From contig JAAONU010000001.1 in the NCBI GenBank assembly GCA_012932295.1, positions 7,773,104-7,837,103 of the forward strand: DNA of 64,000 nucleotides. The letters are read 5' to 3'. The position numbers were made by a program, and so were the translations under genes. The notes beneath the pieces are model-generated. The model was not told where the DNA came from and did no database searches. It saw nothing but the letters and a program-made list of their open reading frames with translations. The DNA is from Cyclina sinensis (Eukaryota; Mollusca; Bivalvia; Venerida; Veneridae). Below, piece by piece: positions 59,819 to 64,000 of the stretch (position 1 is its first letter; each line of letters starts with the position of its first letter).

Positions 59819-60678
59819 GTACGTAGAAAACTTGAAATGAAGTAAGGCCTAGTGTAACAGAAATTAAAAAAAAAACTTGAAATGGAGAAAGGCTCGCGAA
59901 GTCTTTAAAACTTTTAAAAACTTAAAAGCTTAATGTTAAAAAAACGTTAACCACTTGTGTAACAAAAAATGGAAGGCTTAGTGAAAAAGAAGTTAAATGC
60001 TCGTAATACAGTAATATAAAAGCGTCAGTGCGAAACAATGAAGGACATTCCTGATATCGCCCTTACTCAGATAACATCAAGGTAGACCAAATAGTACATT
60101 GGTCCTTTCAGTTGGAATCCTCTGACTTTATCCCTTGTTTCTAATTGTGATGGTCTTGACTTTTAGTCGTGAACATTGTCACTTATATATTAAATAAAAA
60201 GTTAGGATAATCAAAACAGAACGACAATGGTGTTAACAAAACATGTTGCTAAACTTACTGTGTAAGCTGACTACCATTGTTGCAAATATGTAGGTTTAAT
60301 TATCACCATATCAAAAGAGAAAATAGCGATAAAAGCAGAGAAGTCCAAATTGAGGGACCACTGTAATAATTCAGAGAGTATTCAGGGTAGATAATTCACC
60401 AATGTCTCCCATTTCTGATGGAGTAAGAGTACGTGTAAAAGACGTTTTAAACGTGAAATGGTGTACATGGTAAGAATTCTAATTAAAGCTAATACAACCT
60501 TGTTTCATTTTTAATTTATTGATCGCTTTTCAAATATTTTCAGTTCATAAGTAAAAACTTCTTTTTGTCTTTTTGCAACGGTATGCAGTATTCTTGCAGC
60601 CGATTTAATATTCAATTTTATTTTCAGTCATCTAAAGTAATGCAGCCATTTTCTGTTGTTGTTTCTTTTCTCACACAG
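59819..60678 (+). other. intron
   Basis: AT-rich intron with nothing recognised. Confidence 0.75.
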
Positions 60679-60825
60679 GTTGCTGAGAAGTATGCTTACA
60701 TGCTTCATGCCAGTGTAACGTCATGGCCTTCCACTAAAAGAATGACACTGGTTGCTATAGAAACTATTGGTCGAGCGTTAAATGCTTCTACAACTAAATT
60801 AGACTTTTCAAACGTTACAGCTGCT
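60679..60825 (+). CDS. exon: helical stalk segment
   Basis: 147 nt, acceptor TTCTCACACAG, donor GTGGGT; phase 0-0. Reads VAEKYAYMLHASVTSWPSTK, RMTLVAIETIGRALNASTTK, LDFSNVTAA. The GTGGGT donor was chosen because the next exon requires phase 0. Confidence 0.87.
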
Positions 60826-61251
60826 GTGGGTATCTAAAACATAATCCAGGATATTAAAATAATCATAATTCTACTTCATAAATCTAAGAATGAACCTGGA
60901 ATAAAAAAAAATGAAAACCAAACATTTACTTTGTGTCATATTGAAATGGATCTACTTAAATGTATAATAATATATTTTCTTGCTTTAATATTAAGAACAG
61001 CGCATGATCTTAGAACTGCAGTTGAGCATTACACTATCTGCCCAAATGCTTCGTTGTCTGTTTTTACGATTCGACACCGTCTACGAACTGTACAAAGCCC
61101 TTGTATATTAATGGCATATGATTGGCTCAAAATAGAAGCGCCGATTCCAATAAATAGCAAAATTGTAAAACGTTATTTGTCTGATAATTCTAATCGACTA
61201 AAAAGTTATATCCTTCGCCATTTTTTCATTCACATCTCTGTTCACTTTTAG
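60826..61251 (+). other. short intron
   Basis: AT-rich; the open frame at 60931-61251 runs into the next exon's acceptor by chance. Confidence 0.75.
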
Positions 61252-61354
61252 GTCCTTGCAGCAAAGTGTACGAACATCATGGCTCGCAATCTAGCCAAGA
61301 TTTCTGAGGACAGAACATTTCCAAATACTGAACAATTAATCGCATCTGCTATAA
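61252..61354 (+). CDS. exon: helical stalk segment
   Basis: 103 nt, acceptor TTCACTTTTAG, donor GTAAGT; phase 0 in, phase 1 out. Reads VLAAKCTNIMARNLAKISED then RTFPNTEQLIASAI. Helical, consistent with the subdomain that precedes the GPS site in polycystin-like proteins. Confidence 0.88.
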
Positions 61355-61496
61355 GTAAGTATACAATGTTTTATATTACAAAAATCTAAAACAGTGTTAC
61401 TCTTATTAAATGCAAACAAATGGTTTTCGACACAGCTTGATGTCTGTATAAAAATTAAAATAATTACCGTAATGGTGGGTTCATGATCTTATCATG

Positions 61497-62073
61497 TACT
61501 TAACACTAACATCAACACCAAGACAAACACTAACACTGACATTAACACCAACACTGACACCAGCACTAACGCCAACATACTAACACTTACACCAAGACTA
61601 ACACTTACACCGACATTGTACCATTAACACTAACACTGTCAACATCACAACATCAACATACTAACACTTACACCACGACTAACACTAACACTTACACTAA
61701 CTTTGTAACATCAACGCCAACACTGACACCACGACTAACACCAACATACTAACACTTACACCACGACTAACACTTACACTTACACCGGCATTTTAACATT
61801 AACACTAACACTATAACACTTACACAAACACCATACTGACACCAAAACCAACACTAACACCAACACTGTAGCACATACACCAATACTGACACTATAATAT
61901 TAACACCAACACTTTAACACTAACATCAACGCTAACACCAACACTATGATACTAACACCAACACTTAAATTAACCACAACACTAGCACCAACACACGAAC
62001 ACTAACACTTATGTCAACATAATATTAACCCATACACCTAGCACTATCTCCAACATTAACACCTAACACTAAT
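61497..62073. repeat. AACACTAACACC-type minisatellite, left part
   Basis: Degenerate 6-bp and 12-bp words (ACTAAC, ACCAAC, ACTTAC, ACTGAC) repeated for over 500 bp. The right part continues after the inserted element at 62712-62855. Confidence 0.9.
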
Positions 62074-62074
62074 T

Positions 62075-62679
62075 ATGTCTCCCCCCAAAAATGGGGGAGA
62101 CATATATTTTTTTTCCCCCGGTTGTCCGTCCGTCCGTCCGTCTGTCTGTCTGTCCGTCACAAAATCGTGTCCGCTCTGTATCTTCCAAAGCCCTTGAAGG
62201 ATTTTTATGAAACTTGGGTCAGATGTTCACCTCATCAAGGCGACGTGCAGAACCCACTTTGCGAGTGTGGTGTCTCAAGGGCAAGGTCACACTTGGAGGT
62301 TAAATGTCAAATGCCACAAAATCGTGTCCGCTCTGTATCTTCCAAAGCCCTTGAAGGATTTTTATGAAACTTGGGTCAGATGTTCACCTCATCAAGGCGA
62401 CATGCAGAACCCACTTTGCGGGTGTGGTGTCTCAAGGTCAAGGTCACACTTGGAGGTTAAATGTCAAATGCCACAAAATCGTGTCCGCTCTATATCTTCA
62501 ATAGCCCTTGAAGGATTTTTATGAAACTTGGGTCAGATGTTCACCTCATCAAGGTGACTTGCAGAACCCACTTTGCGGGTGCGGTGTCTCAAGGTCAAGG
62601 TCACACTTGGAGGTTAAATGTCAAATTTTACAATCGTCTGACTCAATACTACCTGCAGCAACTGGCTGGGGGGAGACAT
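62075..62679 (+). mobile_element. array element with 12-bp inverted ends, inserted in minisatellite
   Basis: Left end ATGTCTCCCCCC (62075-62086) and right end GGGGGGAGACAT (62668-62679) are perfect inverted copies. A (GTCC)n/(GTCT)n tract at 62123-62156 is followed by three and a half units of about 173 bp (CACAAAATCGTGTCCGCTCT, CTTGAAGGATTTTTATGAAA, CTTGGGTCAGATGTTCACCT, CAAGGTCACACTTGGAGGTT). Open frames of 67-105 codons across it are repeat artefacts. Confidence 0.88.
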
Positions 62680-62711
62680 ATGTTTTTGTTCAATCAAAAA
62701 CCCATTTCTAG

Positions 62712-62855
62712 TTAACACATAGCTCTGATACCAAAACTAACACCAACACTATAACACTTACACTAACACAAACATTAACATTTATAATTTAATGCTAACA
62801 CCAACACTATGATATCAACACCAACACTAACACCAACACTTAACACTTATACTTG
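62712..62855. repeat. AACACTAACACC-type minisatellite, right part
   Basis: Continuation of the array at 61497-62073 beyond the inserted element. Confidence 0.85.
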
Positions 62856-62900
62856 TAACTGACTTGCAGATGAGACGTAAAACAGAAATGCAAAGAAGAA

Positions 62901-63074
62901 CAAGATATGTCACTTTAATGCGACACCTATCTGTCTTGCGACATCACCCACAACAAGATATGTCACTATAATGCGACACCTATCTGTCTTGCGACATCAT
63001 CCACAACAAGATATGTCACTATAATGCGACACCTATCTGTCTTGCGACATCACCCACAACAAGATATGTCACTA
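62901..63074. repeat. 53-bp tandem repeat, three copies
   Basis: Units begin CAAGATATGTCACTATAATG at 62901, 62954 and 63007, with a partial one at 63060. Each carries CGACACCTATCTGTCTTGCG. Copies are nearly identical. Confidence 0.93.
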
Positions 63075-63164
63075 TAGAATAAGAACTCTAACATTATTTT
63101 CATTTACAACGTGAAGAGAATCAGTGTAGAATCGTTTTTTTGCTTACGTTTTGTACATTTTCAG

Positions 63165-63394
63165 GTGTAAATGATTTGATTCGAAACATACTAGCAATTT
63201 TACAAACCGTTCTTACCCCAAATCTTCCTCAAGACCCAACTGTAGATGAAATGCGAAATTACCTTGAATATATCAGGATATTTAAAACAACGGAAGAAGT
63301 ACTGAACGCACCATTAAGTATCCAGGAACAAACATTTCTTGCTCAGAAACAATTGCAGAAATATCATCTCCAGAAATACATCAAGTCCGAGGCG
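63165..63394 (+). CDS. exon: helical stalk segment
   Basis: 230 nt, acceptor CATTTTCAG, donor GTAAGT; phase 1 in, phase 0 out. Reads SVNDLIRNILAILQTVLTPN, LPQDPTVDEMRNYLEYIRIF and EQTFLAQKQLQKYHLQKYIK. Amphipathic helices; again the region upstream of the GPS/GAIN domain. Confidence 0.9.
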
Positions 63395-63864
63395 GTAAGT
63401 GGAAAATTATATGTAACTTGATAAATACGAATTTTAGAATTTAATATACTTGTAGTGCATAATATCAAGCAAACTAAAACAGATGTAATGTATAGACTTA
63501 TCATTAGAACCAAGGTTACTCTAGGGCATACTGTCGTCAGAAGAAGCAAAGTAATTGTTGTGTATAACGTCATCAGAAGGAATAAAGTACTAGTAATTGT
63601 AATGCGTAACGTTACAATAACATTTTACAATTGTTATTAAGAATTGTAGATTAAGACTTTATAGTAATTTGCATCAAAATTTAAGCCTTATATTTTGACA
63701 TAACATTAAGGAAATGCAAAAACACCATCCAAGGAACTTAGAATAATACAATTTAACCTGTTTCATTACTCAGAAAGTACAACACGTGTTGAATTTTGAA
63801 GGAAAAATGATTAAAAGATGGCGGTACAACTATAAGTGATATTAGAGTTGTAATTTAATTTTTG

Positions 63865-63939
<75 letters not shown>

Positions 63940-63992
63940 CCTATAATATATATATGATATATCCTAATGCCTTCTTTAACTTGTGCTTTCAG
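63395..63992 (+). other. intron with TA microsatellite
   Basis: AT-rich intron; the TA run is listed separately. The acceptor CTTGTGCTTTCAG ends it at 63992. Confidence 0.75.
63868..63936. repeat. TA dinucleotide microsatellite
   Basis: About 34 uninterrupted TA repeats, with short interrupted runs up to 63960. Confidence 0.95.
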
Positions 63993-64000
63993 TCGAAGAG
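63993..64000 (+). CDS. first bases of the next exon (cut by window)
   Basis: TCGAAGAG after a good acceptor (CTTGTGCTTTCAG). Phase 0 entry gives Ser-Lys-Arg/Ser. The exon continues beyond the window. Confidence 0.6.

Larger units (their letters stand above)
61355..63164 (+). other. intron with satellite, element and 53-bp repeats
   Basis: Almost wholly repetitive: a AACACTAACACC minisatellite interrupted by an element, then a 53-bp tandem repeat; see the separate entries. Confidence 0.8.

Noticed and set aside
61497..62073. Telomeric repeat
   Set aside because: The words ACTAAC/ACCAAC are not TTAGGG or a known telomere unit, and the array is interstitial.
62122..62711. Overlapping frames of 67-105 codons
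   Set aside because: They are translations of a 173-bp non-coding repeat unit and repeat with its period.
62901..63074. CRISPR-like array
   Set aside because: The 53-bp units are contiguous with no unique spacers, and the context is a eukaryotic intron.

Overview
The window looks like AT-rich metazoan nuclear DNA: short symmetric exons with GT/AG borders sit in long introns full of dispersed elements. The repeat types (elements bounded by AGCTCACCT/AGGTGAGC, arrays containing GAGTTATGCTCCGGACAA, and GGAC/GTCC tracts) are ones I associate with bivalve or other molluscan genomes. That assignment is inference. I see no bacterial genes.

One large plus-strand gene dominates. From about 6.4 or 7.7 kb to beyond the right edge it encodes a polycystin-1-like protein. 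It runs from a probable split signal peptide and a short Thr/Pro linker, through 18 sushi (CCP) modules at 9975-31838 (one per exon, each exon in phase 1-1), to PKD-like Ig folds at 34510-50408 (including a 2.3-kb exon). The REJ region follows at about 50.3-53.7 kb, then helical stalk exons at 56488-63394 and the first bases of another exon at 63993. Known polycystin-1 relatives continue with a GPS/GAIN cleavage site, a PLAT domain and 11 membrane helices. None of these is in the window, so the gene is incomplete at its 3' side. About 8.7 kb of coding exon (roughly 2,900 residues) is present.

Several exons carry single-base frame breaks: sushi 5, sushi 7 (two), the first PKD exon, the first internal REJ exon (two), a later REJ exon and the first stalk exon. 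Nearly all are +1. Sushi 4 has lost its first cysteine. Both noisy long-read assembly and a partly decayed gene copy could explain this. The 2.3-kb exon and most sushi exons are intact.

On the minus strand, within introns of the same gene at about 41.9-47.2 kb, there is a weaker set of exon-like segments with good splice borders, partly compatible phases, and a stop followed by AATAAA. This may be an antisense gene interleaved with the PKD exons.

The introns hold tandem-array elements with short inverted ends, a hAT-type MITE with an exact 8-bp target duplication, a tRNA-derived SINE, a 5.1-kb inverted-repeat-bounded element containing another element, foldback elements, minisatellites and microsatellites. 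The first 6.4 kb shows no coding signal that I can defend.
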